From assembly GCA_023436605.1 (NCBI GenBank), contig JAEZIQ010000105.1, positions 3,473-67,472 on the forward strand: a stretch of 64,000 nucleotides of DNA. The letters run 5' to 3'. Under the pieces are notes generated by a model. That model saw nothing but the letters and a program-made list of their open reading frames with translations. It was not told the origin of the DNA and did no database searches. The stretch comes from Actinomycetes bacterium. GTDB lineage: Bacteria > Actinomycetota > Thermoleophilia > Solirubrobacterales > 70-9. Position numbers and translations under genes: made by a program. Of the stretch, positions 40,989 to 48,946 are shown one piece after another (the stretch's first letter is position 1; each line of letters starts with the position of its first letter).

Positions 40989-41210
40989 ATGAGCAAACCT
41001 GACGAGAACGACACTGACGAAGGCGTCCAGACCCCAGTTGCCGGCGACCCGCTCGGCGGCACCGGCGGAGACATCGGCGGAGGACCTACAGGCGACATAC
41101 GGAACTCGCCCGGGATCGTCGAGGGCAACACCCTGCCGCTCCCCGTGATCGCCACCGCGGCTGCGTCCTTCCTGGTCGGACTCCTGGTCGGCTGGGCTCT
41201 CTGGAAGTAG
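40989..41210 (+). CDS. Small tail-anchored membrane protein, 73 residues
   Basis: A 73-residue protein. The first 47 residues are polar and glycine-rich (GDPLGGTGGDIGGGPTGDIR), and the last 23 form a single membrane helix (LPVIATAAASFLVGLLVGWA) ending in LWK. It would be anchored by its C-terminus. GAGGAAAGG lies ten bases before the ATG. It is followed after 69 bases by the manganese catalase. Function is unknown. Confidence 0.7.
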   Translation: MSKPDENDTDEGVQTPVAGDPLGGTGGDIGGGPTGDIRNSPGIVEGNTLPLPVIATAAASFLVGLLVGWALWK

Positions 41211-41279
41211 GCCAGACCACCGTTTACTCACCCGGTCCCGTGGTACCGGCACGCTTTACCCCAAAGATTGGAGCTTCAC

Positions 41280-42191
41280 ATGATCATGCGTATAGACCGT
41301 CTCCAGGCCGAGATGCCACCGCCCTCGGATCCCGATCCGGCCGGCGCCGCGGTGGTTCAGGAGCTGCTCGGGGGCAAGTTCGGCGAAATGTCGACCTTCA
41401 TGAACTACACCTTCCAGTCGTTCAACTTCAGGGCTCGTCAGGACGCGAGACCGTTCTTCGACCTCATCTCGAGCATCGCGGCCGAGGAGTTCGGCCACAT
41501 CGAGCTCGTATCGACGGCGATCAACACGATGTTGACCGGGGCCGGCGAGAAGGGCAAACTGCCCGACCCCAAGGACCTCCTCAACCCCCAGCAATTCACA
41601 AACGGTGGTGCTGGAACCCTGGTGCAGGATTCGAACGGAAAGCCGTGGAATGGTGATTATGTGACTTCGACCGGCGATCTGGTCGAAGACCTGACCCACA
41701 ACTTCTTTCTCGAAACGGGTGCCCGCAACGGCAAATTGAAGGTTTACGAAATGTGTGATCACCCGGCGGCCCGGGCGCTTACGGGCTATCTGCTGGTTCG
41801 AGGCGGAGTTCACCAGATCGCCTACGCGAGGGCCGTCGAAAACCTGACCGGTGCTGACCTGATGAAGATGTTCCCGGCTCCGGCGATTCGCACCGACCAG
41901 ATCCCCGAGTGTCAGCCGCACATCGAACGAGGCGAACACAAGAAGCTTTACCGGTTCTCCCCGAACGACTACCTGGAGCTGGCCGCTGTGTTCAACGGTC
42001 CCCATCCGGAAACCGGCGAAGAACTGGAGATCGCTGAAGAACCGACCCCCGAGGGTGCGCTGGCGAACGACCTGCCGGCCCAGGAAGGGGTTTTCGCGCC
42101 AGGCTACGAGCCGGAAGAGATTGCCGAGATCGCCCGCAAGTTGAGGGAAAAGGCAGGTCTCTCCGATGAGCCCACGGGCGAGGTCGCCTGA
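41280..42191 (+). CDS. Manganese catalase
   Basis: A 303-residue dimanganese catalase that decomposes hydrogen peroxide. The four-helix metal site is visible in GGKFGEMSTFMNYTFQSF, then AAEEFGHIELVSTAIN, NFFLETGARNGKL and YLLVRGGVHQIAYARA, which supply the glutamate and histidine ligands. The C-terminus is an extended acidic tail typical of the family. ATG 41280 is preceded by TTGGAG. The upstream frame start at 41268 lies within the ribosome-binding site and is rejected. Its neighbours are small proteins of unknown function. Confidence 0.92.
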   Translation: MIMRIDRLQAEMPPPSDPDPAGAAVVQELLGGKFGEMSTFMNYTFQSFNFRARQDARPFFDLISSIAAEEFGHIELVSTAINTMLTGAGEKGKLPDPKDLLNPQQFTNGGAGTLVQDSNGKPWNGDYVTSTGDLVEDLTHNFFLETGARNGKLKVYEMCDHPAARALTGYLLVRGGVHQIAYARAVENLTGADLMKMFPAPAIRTDQIPECQPHIERGEHKKLYRFSPNDYLELAAVFNGPHPETGEELEIAEEPTPEGALANDLPAQEGVFAPGYEPEEIAEIARKLREKAGLSDEPTGEVA

Positions 42192-42241
42192 GAACCCGGG
42201 TCAGTTTTAGCCGTCGGCGACTTCAGGTCGCCGGCGGACCC

Positions 42242-42610
42242 TCACGCAGGTTTGACCGCCTGCTGGAGAGCCCAGCGGTTTCCGTCGGGGTCGGCGAAGA
42301 AGACGAACCTGCCCCACGGGAACTCCTGGACGTCGCTGGCCTCCACCCCTCGCTCCTGAAGGAAAGCCAGCGCCTCTTCGGCATCGGGAATAACCACTTG
42401 CATGTTGTCGAGACTTCCCGGTTCCATCTCGGTAATGCCCATCCCGAAAGCGATCGAACAGGCGGACCCGGGCGGGGTCATCTGGACGAACCTGATCTGG
42501 TCGCTGACCGTGTGATCGTGGTCGAGGTTGAAGCCGATCGATTCGTAGAACTCCCTGGCACGGTCAACGTCAGTGACCGGCACGCCGATCAACTCGATTT
42601 TCCAGTCCAT
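42242..42610 (-). CDS. VOC (glyoxalase/bleomycin resistance) family protein
   Basis: A 122-residue vicinal-oxygen-chelate protein: IELIGVPVTDVDRAREFYES at the start and GRFVFFADPDGNRWALQQ at the end, the standard beta-alpha-beta-beta-beta ends. The substrate is unknown. ATG 42610 is chosen because TATGGT at 42617-42622 (minus strand) lies six bases upstream; the longer frame would add nine residues. It probably forms a dimer, as single-module VOC proteins do. Confidence 0.85.
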   Translation of the reverse strand: MDWKIELIGVPVTDVDRAREFYESIGFNLDHDHTVSDQIRFVQMTPPGSACSIAFGMGITEMEPGSLDNMQVVIPDAEEALAFLQERGVEASDVQEFPWGRFVFFADPDGNRWALQQAVKPA

Positions 42611-42616
42611 TTGTTC

Positions 42617-42622
42617 ACCATA
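42617..42622 (-). promoter_or_regulatory. -10 box TATGGT for leaderless VOC gene
   Basis: TATGGT on the minus strand followed by six bases and ATG 42610. Confidence 0.55.
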
Positions 42623-42723
42623 ACGCCGCTCGGACATAACGCCAAGAAGCGCCGCCTCCTCTCGGAAGCGGCGCTCCTGTCTGGCGGGATTGACCCGTTC
42701 CTGCGGAGTCCGGGCGGGCTGCC

Positions 42724-43323
42724 CTACTGGACCGGCACCGCGAGGATGTTGCCGCTGACTCCGGCCACCTGGTTTCCGGCGTGGCAGCCGAGAGTCACCG
42801 AGGTGACTTCGCTGGTTTCCGTCACCATCTGGATCGGAATCGTGGTCCGTCCGCCGCCGTTGTTGTCGTAGACGCTGGTCACGCTGCCGCCACCGTTGTT
42901 GCCTGAGAGCGAGCAGCTGACGACATCGGTCGCGTTGGTTGCGATCGCCACGTTCGCGGTGACCATGTATTTGCCGGCCGGAACGGATGCGGTCGCAAGT
43001 CCGAATTCGGTGTTCGCGGGAATATTCAGGCTTCCGGCTTCGGTGAAAGTCGGGCTGACGATGCCCGGGTCGCCCTTCGGCCCCTGTTCACCCTGGGGGC
43101 CCGGCTTGCCCTTCAGCGTCTTGATCGTCTTCGGCGCGAGCTTCTTCGGGGTGATGGTTTTGTTCTTCAGCTTCTTGCCGGCGACCGTGTTGTTCTTGAT
43201 CTTGGCGCCGTTGATCAGGCCGGAGGCAGCGGTGGCCGTACCACCAACCGCTACGAAAAGCGCCAGCATGGCGATGATCGCGGCCGGACGAAACTGCTTG
43301 ATGCGGGTGACGATGGAATTCAT
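42724..43323 (-). CDS. Secreted protein with short collagen-like segment
   Basis: A 199-residue exported protein. The signal peptide is about residues 1-33 (AAIIAMLALFVAVGGTATAA). A basic repeat stretch (INGAKIKNNTVAGKKLKNKT, then ITPKKLAPKTIKTLKGK) follows. A short Gly-X-Y run at about 73-87 (GPQGEQGPKGDPG) leads to a 110-residue beta-rich globular domain with two cysteines. The overall design is common in Thermoleophilia genomes. Surface attachment or wall binding through the lysine-rich repeats is an inference. AGGAGATAAAC precedes the ATG. Confidence 0.8.
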   Translation of the reverse strand: MNSIVTRIKQFRPAAIIAMLALFVAVGGTATAASGLINGAKIKNNTVAGKKLKNKTITPKKLAPKTIKTLKGKPGPQGEQGPKGDPGIVSPTFTEAGSLNIPANTEFGLATASVPAGKYMVTANVAIATNATDVVSCSLSGNNGGGSVTSVYDNNGGGRTTIPIQMVTETSEVTSVTLGCHAGNQVAGVSGNILAVPVQ

Positions 43324-43471
43324 GTTTATCTCCTGTGGGAATTGGTTTGTTTGCGCTTCTGTGGAGATAACGAGGCCGCGGTCCGAAACTTACGCGGGAT
43401 CGGAAAAACTTTTCCAGGATGCGGCAAATCCGCTTGCGAAGCCAGAATGTCGACGAAATTCTTTCTTGACC

Positions 43472-43477
43472 TAGAAT
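43472..43477 (+). promoter_or_regulatory. -10 box TAGAAT for leaderless DUF202 gene
   Basis: TAGAAT followed by six bases and ATG 43484. Confidence 0.65.
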
Positions 43478-43483
43478 CGGTCT

Positions 43484-43828
43484 ATGCCCACCTCGGAACA
43501 GAATGACCAGACCCGTACGCGTCTGGCCGGCGAAAGGACCCAGCTTTCGTGGGTGAGGACCGGCCTGACCGCGATCGCCGTAGGCGTGGGTCTCGCCCGG
43601 GTCGTGCCCCTTCTTGACACCGGAGCCGTTGCCTGGCCTTACGAGGGGCTGGGCGTGGCTTACTGCGCTTTCGGAGTCGGGCTGATCATTCTCGGTGTCC
43701 AGCGAGGAAAGCTCTCCGCCAATCCCGATCCGGAAAAACCACACGTTCCCGCGAGCGGAGTTTTTCTCGCCTCAGGGGGAATCCTGCTCGGCATCGCGAC
43801 CATTGTCGTGGTCATCCTGGCCCGCTGA
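43484..43828 (+). CDS. DUF202 family membrane protein
   Basis: A 114-residue integral membrane protein of the DUF202 (YidH-like) family, recognised by the N-terminal signature LAGERTQLSWVRTGLTAIAV and three membrane segments (about 27-44, 55-72, 92-112). Function is unknown. The gene is leaderless and its 3' end faces the crotonase gene, with six bases between the stop codons. Confidence 0.85.
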   Translation: MPTSEQNDQTRTRLAGERTQLSWVRTGLTAIAVGVGLARVVPLLDTGAVAWPYEGLGVAYCAFGVGLIILGVQRGKLSANPDPEKPHVPASGVFLASGGILLGIATIVVVILAR

Positions 43829-43834
43829 CGGGCT

Positions 43835-44746
43835 TCAACTCTCCGGTTTCAGGCCGAAGTCACCGAAGGGTTCGTCCCTTTCGCGGACCGCCTGCTTGAA
43901 GCCTTTCTCGGCGGCCCGTTGCTGGAAGGCAAATCCTTCCGGTGTGTGACGGGTGATTCCGTCGAAGACCGTACCGATCAGCTGGGTCTGGTGAAGACCC
44001 TGCGCGTAGAGCGACTGGTTGACCAGGAGTTTCATCATCTGGAGCTGGTTGAGCGGCACCATCGCGATGCGGGCCGCGAGTTCGTCGACCGCCGCGTCAA
44101 GTTCGGAGGCCGGATGGGATTCGATCGCCAAACCGGTTGCCACTGCCTCCCTGCCGTTCAGGCTGTCACCGGTGAAAAGAAGGCGCTTTGCCTGCTGAGC
44201 CCCCAGCCGGTAGGCCCATAGGGACGTGGTCGGTGAACCCCATACCCGGGCCGGCGGATATCCGATCTTCGCATCGTCGGCAATCACCAGAAGATCGCTG
44301 CACAACGCAAGGTCGGTACCGCCCGCCACGCAGAAGCCATGGACCTTGCAGATCACCGGCTTGGTGCAGTGGAAGAGCGACATGAATGCCCGAACGTTCC
44401 GACTCATCCCCGCGTAGTCGACCATCGGATCCCAGATTGCCGACGGGTCGTGGTTCGCTGCCTGGACCCTTGGATCGAGCGGTGAACCAGGTGGTGCGTC
44501 TTCGGTTCCGAACTCGGCCTCGAGCATCCTTTCGGCGCTGGCGACCAGGTCGTAGCCGCCACAGAATCCGGTTCCGTTTCCGGAAAGCACGATCACCTTC
44601 ACCTCGGGATCCAGATCGAGACGCTCCACGGAGTCGGCAAGTTCGCTGATCAGCTCCGGGGTCAGGCCGTTGCCCCGCTCCGGTCGGTTCAGGGTAATCC
44701 GGCCTATCCCCTCCCCCGTTTCGAGAATCATCGTCTTCGTCTCCAT
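43835..44746 (-). CDS. Crotonase/enoyl-CoA hydratase family protein
   Basis: A 303-residue crotonase-fold enzyme. The oxyanion-hole blocks are GNGTGFCGGYDLVASAER and KVHGFCVAGGTDLALCSDLL, and the active-site region GYPPARVWGSPTTSLWAYRL follows. It has longer insertions than the enzyme at 31145 and a C-terminal helix ending PFGDFGLKPES. The reaction is probably acyl-CoA hydration or a related step in fatty-acid breakdown. TAGCAT at 44753-44758 lies six bases before the ATG. It is divergent from the CPA1 antiporter. Confidence 0.85.
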   Translation of the reverse strand: METKTMILETGEGIGRITLNRPERGNGLTPELISELADSVERLDLDPEVKVIVLSGNGTGFCGGYDLVASAERMLEAEFGTEDAPPGSPLDPRVQAANHDPSAIWDPMVDYAGMSRNVRAFMSLFHCTKPVICKVHGFCVAGGTDLALCSDLLVIADDAKIGYPPARVWGSPTTSLWAYRLGAQQAKRLLFTGDSLNGREAVATGLAIESHPASELDAAVDELAARIAMVPLNQLQMMKLLVNQSLYAQGLHQTQLIGTVFDGITRHTPEGFAFQQRAAEKGFKQAVRERDEPFGDFGLKPES

Positions 44747-44752
44747 GGGCCG

Positions 44753-44758
44753 ATGCTA
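44753..44758 (-). promoter_or_regulatory. -10 box TAGCAT for leaderless crotonase gene
   Basis: TAGCAT on the minus strand followed by six bases and ATG 44746. It shares a 62-base intergenic region with the divergent antiporter promoter. Confidence 0.6.
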
Positions 44759-44794
44759 CCCGCGGCCTCTGAGGTCTCCGTTTACCGGCGCCAA

Positions 44795-44800
44795 TATTCT
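44795..44800 (+). promoter_or_regulatory. -10 box TATTCT for leaderless antiporter gene
   Basis: TATTCT followed by eight bases and GTG 44809. Confidence 0.55.
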
Positions 44801-44808
44801 GGGCCCCC

Positions 44809-46512
44809 GTGGAGCTTTCGGTAATCGCAGTCGGCGGCGTGATGAGCGTCGTCCTGGTCTCACTTTTCTCCCAGCGGCTGGGTGTCGCAGCACCGCTGAT
44901 GCTGGTCCTGGCCGGGGCCCTCATCGGCCTTTTCCCGAAGGTTTCCGCGACCTCGATACAGCCCGAATGGATTCTCGGCGGCATCCTCCCGCCGCTCCTC
45001 TATGCGGCGGCAGTCAACATGCCGACCACCGACTTCCGTCGTAATCTGAAGCCGATCACTGGGCTGGCGGTCCTCCTTGTGGTGATTTCCACCGGAATCC
45101 TCGGCGTCCTGTTTCACACGCTAATGCCGCAGATCGGGTGGCCCGCGGCTTTCGCTCTGGCCGCCGTACTGAGTCCGACGGACGCGGTAGCCGCAACCGC
45201 TGTCGGCCGCCGGCTCGGGCTGCCCTCCAGGCTACTCGCGATTCTCGAGGGCGAAGGTCTGGTCAATGACGCCACTGCTCTGGTCCTGCTGCGCTCGGCG
45301 GTTGCGGCGATGGGTGCCGGAGTTACCGCCGGGGGCGTGCTCGGGGACTTTGTGCTCGCCGTGGTGGGCGCCGTCGGAATCGGCCTGATCGTCGGGTTCG
45401 TGAACGTGCGGGTCAGACGGAGGATCGGCGATCCGGTCCTGAACACCGCGATTTCATTCGTGGTTCCGTTTCTGGCCTATGTCCCGGCTGAGGATTTCGG
45501 GTTCTCGGGCATCCTCGCTGTGGTGGTCGCCGGTTTGGTCACCAGTGACCTTGCGGCCCGTTATCTAAAGGCCGATGACCGGATCACCGAGGAGAACAAC
45601 TGGAAGACCTTCGCCTTCCTGATGGAGGGCTTCATCTTCCTGCTGATGGGGATCAGCCTCGAAGACGTGCTGTCCGCGGCCGGCAGCAGGGGCTTTGACA
45701 TCGGACAGGCGATCTTCTATGGCGTGATCGCGGCTCTGTTTCTGGTCCTGGTCCGCGTGGTCTTTGTGGTGCCACTCTTCGCGATGATCAAGCGTGGCGA
45801 CCGCCTTGCCGCGGATTCGAAACCGAACGTCGACGACTACAAATCGTCGCTGTCCAGCGACCGGATACCGGACTCCCTGGCCGCCCGGCGGGCCCGGTTC
45901 CTCGATGCCAAGGTCGCCAAGGTCAGCGCTGACATCGACTTCCGGATGCGCGAGTCGCTCGGGTGGCGTTCGGCAGGGGTGCTGGCCTGGTCCGGCATGC
46001 GCGGTGCCGTGACGGTTGCCGCGGCGCAGACCCTGCCGCTCGAAACCCCCTACAGGGCGGAGCTGGTCCTGATCGCCTACGTGGGCGCGGCGTTGACGCT
46101 GCTGTTTCAGGGTTCGACGCTTCCGTGGGTGATCCGGAAACTGAATGTTGAAGGGGACGACACCGAGGAACTCCGCCGGCAGCGCCTGGAGATGGTCGAT
46201 GAACTGTCGGAGGCGGCCCGTTCGGAGCTGGAAATGATCGCCGCGTCGGAACAGTTTGACCCGGACGTAATCGAACGGGTAAAAAACGACAGTCTCGCCG
46301 GCCGGCAGGAGCGGTTCAACCAGTACCAGGACCCGGATCACACGAGGAGGGAATACATACAGCTTCGGCTCATCATCCTCGAAGCTGAACGGAAGCGAAT
46401 GCTCGAGCACCTGCGCGTCGGCACCTACAGTGCGGAAGTGATCGAAGCCACTCAGAAGCTGCTTGATCTCGAAGAAGCCCGGCTTCAGGAGATCTCCGGC
46501 CAGGACCCCTAG
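44809..46512 (+). CDS. CPA1 family Na+(K+)/H+ antiporter
   Basis: A 567-residue cation/proton antiporter. Twelve or so hydrophobic segments fill residues 1-440 with the CPA1 signature AVLSPTDAVAATAVGRRLGL, then GEGLVNDATALVLLRSAV, where the Asn-Asp pair is the ion site. A 120-residue charged cytoplasmic tail follows (about 445-567). It exchanges sodium or potassium for protons. The GTG start is consistent with the -10 box eight bases upstream. The gene's stop is one base from the stop of the convergent acyltransferase gene. Confidence 0.9.
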   Translation: MELSVIAVGGVMSVVLVSLFSQRLGVAAPLMLVLAGALIGLFPKVSATSIQPEWILGGILPPLLYAAAVNMPTTDFRRNLKPITGLAVLLVVISTGILGVLFHTLMPQIGWPAAFALAAVLSPTDAVAATAVGRRLGLPSRLLAILEGEGLVNDATALVLLRSAVAAMGAGVTAGGVLGDFVLAVVGAVGIGLIVGFVNVRVRRRIGDPVLNTAISFVVPFLAYVPAEDFGFSGILAVVVAGLVTSDLAARYLKADDRITEENNWKTFAFLMEGFIFLLMGISLEDVLSAAGSRGFDIGQAIFYGVIAALFLVLVRVVFVVPLFAMIKRGDRLAADSKPNVDDYKSSLSSDRIPDSLAARRARFLDAKVAKVSADIDFRMRESLGWRSAGVLAWSGMRGAVTVAAAQTLPLETPYRAELVLIAYVGAALTLLFQGSTLPWVIRKLNVEGDDTEELRRQRLEMVDELSEAARSELEMIAASEQFDPDVIERVKNDSLAGRQERFNQYQDPDHTRREYIQLRLIILEAERKRMLEHLRVGTYSAEVIEATQKLLDLEEARLQEISGQDP

Positions 46513-46513
46513 T

Positions 46514-47983
46514 TCAGGTCACCGACCTTGCCGCTGCCAGCAGCAGGTCGAGCTCCGACTGCATGCCGTCGATCAGAGTCTGGACCTCGGGGGTCTGCTC
46601 GCGGTCCGCGGTGATCCCGATGTCGATCGAGTTGCGGTAGCTCATGATCGTCACGTTCAGACCGATTCCGTCCGAGATGATCGAAAGCGGGAACATCGCT
46701 TCCAGCTTCGCTCCTGCGAAGTAGAGGTCGATCGGCGGACCGGGCACGTTGGAGATGATCACGTTCCACGGTGGCCTCGTGAAACGGCCGGCCATCTGGG
46801 TCACGACCCGGGCGGCACGGGCATGGAGTGCCGGCGGCACGAACGCGGTCAGGTCGCGAAGGGTCTCGGCGGGCAGCGCGTCATGGCTGTCCTTGGCGAC
46901 CCGCATCTCCGAGTGGATGAACTCCAGGCGTTCGACCGGGTCATCGAGATGGGTCGGCAGCGGCGCGATCATCGCCGAAACCTTGTTGCCAAAGGTGCCG
47001 CGTTCCTCCTCGGTGCGGACGGAGACCGGGATCATCCCCAGGAGCGGTTCTTCCGGCAGCTGGCCGCTGAAGGTGAGGTGTTCACGGACCGCTCCGGAGA
47101 CCAGGCAGATCACTACATCGTTCACCTTCACGCCGAAGGCGTTCTTCACGGTCTTGACGTCATCGAGCGAGACCGAACCGAGGCCGAAGACCCGGTGCGG
47201 GGACAGGGGCGCTCCATAAGGGCCTTTGGGAGCCTTGATCGGCGGTCGCTCGATCACTTCCTCCTCGGCCCCGAAACGAACCCGGGCCCTGGACATGATC
47301 CTGCTGATACGGCGACTCCCCGGCAGACCGAAGGCGGAGAGTGCCATGTCGACGTGAGGCACGACGGTGGCCAACCGGTCGGCAATATTGAGTGGCGCCC
47401 TGGGAATCCCCTTGGCCCACATGAGGAGCAGGTCCTTGCCGTCTGGCGGCGTCTGGTCGGGAAGTTCGTCCGGAACACCAACGTCGCGCGGTTCCGGGGT
47501 GATGTCGTAGAGCGCCGTCAGGATTTCGCTGCCCGACATGCCGTCGATCGCGGCGTGATGTGACTTCGAAAGCAGCGCAACCTTGCCGCCCTCGAGACCG
47601 TGAATCAGGTAGATCTCCCACAGTGGCCGCGAGCGGTCCAGCCGCCTCGAGTAGATGCGACCGACCTGTTCGAGTAGCTGCTCGTGGCTTCCGGGCGCGG
47701 GCAGCGCGATCTCCCGGCAGTGGTAGCCAATGTCGAAATGTTCATCCTGGGTCCAGTACGGCCAGTCGATGCTGAAGGGGACCTCGACCAGTCGCTGGGT
47801 GAAGGGGGCGACCAGGTGAACCCGGTCGAGAATCAGGCTTCTGAGGTCCTCGACCGTGAGCTTTCCCCCGGGTGCAGTGGATGGATCGAGGATCGCGAGT
47901 CCGCCCACATGACCGTAGTTACGGTCGCTCTCGATTGCCAGGAACTGCGCGTCGAGCGCAGTGAGCTGCCTCAGCTCCGCCAT
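46514..47983 (-). CDS. Wax ester synthase / diacylglycerol acyltransferase (WS/DGAT)
   Basis: A 489-residue acyltransferase that joins acyl-CoA to long-chain alcohols or diacylglycerol for storage lipid. The catalytic HHXXXD motif is intact in SKSHHAAIDGMSG at about residues 150-162, the N-terminus LTALDAQFLAIESDRNYGHV is typical, and the C-terminal block NVIISNVPGPPIDLYFAGAK is conserved in the family. The ATG starts one base after the stop of the upstream lipase-like gene, so both are in an operon. It suggests that the organism stores neutral lipids. Confidence 0.92.
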   Translation of the reverse strand: MAELRQLTALDAQFLAIESDRNYGHVGGLAILDPSTAPGGKLTVEDLRSLILDRVHLVAPFTQRLVEVPFSIDWPYWTQDEHFDIGYHCREIALPAPGSHEQLLEQVGRIYSRRLDRSRPLWEIYLIHGLEGGKVALLSKSHHAAIDGMSGSEILTALYDITPEPRDVGVPDELPDQTPPDGKDLLLMWAKGIPRAPLNIADRLATVVPHVDMALSAFGLPGSRRISRIMSRARVRFGAEEEVIERPPIKAPKGPYGAPLSPHRVFGLGSVSLDDVKTVKNAFGVKVNDVVICLVSGAVREHLTFSGQLPEEPLLGMIPVSVRTEEERGTFGNKVSAMIAPLPTHLDDPVERLEFIHSEMRVAKDSHDALPAETLRDLTAFVPPALHARAARVVTQMAGRFTRPPWNVIISNVPGPPIDLYFAGAKLEAMFPLSIISDGIGLNVTIMSYRNSIDIGITADREQTPEVQTLIDGMQSELDLLLAAARSVT

Positions 47984-47984
47984 C

Positions 47985-48839
47985 TCAAGCGGCCTTGAGT
48001 TCCCCGCGGTCGCCCAGGTTCCCGGGTTGTGCTTTGGTCCCGAGCATCCCGCTCATGTGGGTCCAGACCTCCGAGTCGAGCCCCATGCCGATGTGACTGC
48101 TCTCGATCTCGATCTGTTCGGCGGCGCTGTGAAGGCAGGCCTGGTAGCGGACGATGTTGTCGTCCCGGGAGTAGAACGAGATGAACCGGACATCGGTCGG
48201 GAAAGGACGACCGTAGGCGATCCGGGTTTCCCGACAGCACTCTCCGGTCGCGCAGTCACGGCTCAGGAAACCGGGAACCCCGAGTTCCCCCAGACCACCG
48301 ATCACACCGATCCCGAACCAGACCCGGGGATGGATGTCGAAGTGGTCGTTGAGCGGCGATCCGAGCGTGACCAGTGTGTCGATCAGGTCCGGCCGGCGGA
48401 CGGCGATCACCTTGCCCATCGCTCCACCCCGGCTCTGACCGACGATCAGCGCCCGGTGCCCGGTTTCGTTGACCAGGACTTCAAGCCTTGCTTCCACCGC
48501 TTCGACCGTGGCCTGGGTGCAGTCGACGTTCCAGTTGATACCGCTCTTGGCGAGCGTCCAGTCACCCTGTTTGAGCCATTTGGCCATTGGCGCCAGGCTG
48601 GGGTCGCCGGCCAGGAAACCGGGGATCAGCATCGCCGGGTGACCGTTTCCCCGCGGTGGCTCGGGCCAGGTTGCGGGATCACGGGTCGAGCGCCACTCGT
48701 CGTACAGGCGGCTGTGCGGTAGCTGGAGTCGGTCCGCCAGCGCGGTCGCGCTGTCAATGACCCAGTTGGTGCCGTCACTCAGTGACGGGATTGACGGAAG
48801 TTTCTCCTTGCTCGGGAAACCTCCCAATGGCAGACCCAT
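47985..48839 (-). CDS. Alpha/beta hydrolase (lipase-like)
   Basis: A 284-residue alpha/beta hydrolase. The nucleophile elbow is VGQSRGGAMG, preceded by the oxyanion strand PAMLIPGFLAGDPSLAP; the acid and histidine are probably in FYSRDDNIV and SSHIGMGL. No signal peptide is seen, so it acts in the cytoplasm. It is the first gene of an operon with WS/DGAT, which fits a lipase or acyl-glycerol hydrolase acting on stored lipid. TATCAT at 48847-48852 lies seven bases before the ATG. Confidence 0.85.
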   Translation of the reverse strand: MGLPLGGFPSKEKLPSIPSLSDGTNWVIDSATALADRLQLPHSRLYDEWRSTRDPATWPEPPRGNGHPAMLIPGFLAGDPSLAPMAKWLKQGDWTLAKSGINWNVDCTQATVEAVEARLEVLVNETGHRALIVGQSRGGAMGKVIAVRRPDLIDTLVTLGSPLNDHFDIHPRVWFGIGVIGGLGELGVPGFLSRDCATGECCRETRIAYGRPFPTDVRFISFYSRDDNIVRYQACLHSAAEQIEIESSHIGMGLDSEVWTHMSGMLGTKAQPGNLGDRGELKAA

Positions 48840-48846
48840 GTAACAG

Positions 48847-48852
48847 ATGATA
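48847..48852 (-). promoter_or_regulatory. -10 box TATCAT for leaderless lipase/WS-DGAT operon
   Basis: TATCAT on the minus strand followed by seven bases and ATG 48839. Confidence 0.55.
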
Positions 48853-48946
48853 CTCCGACGTCAGGTCGAGTTGACCCGCGTCGCCTCTCGCCATGCCACT
48901 GCGTTACCCGCCGTCGCGTTGCGGGAAGCGAAAACTGCCCGGGTTC

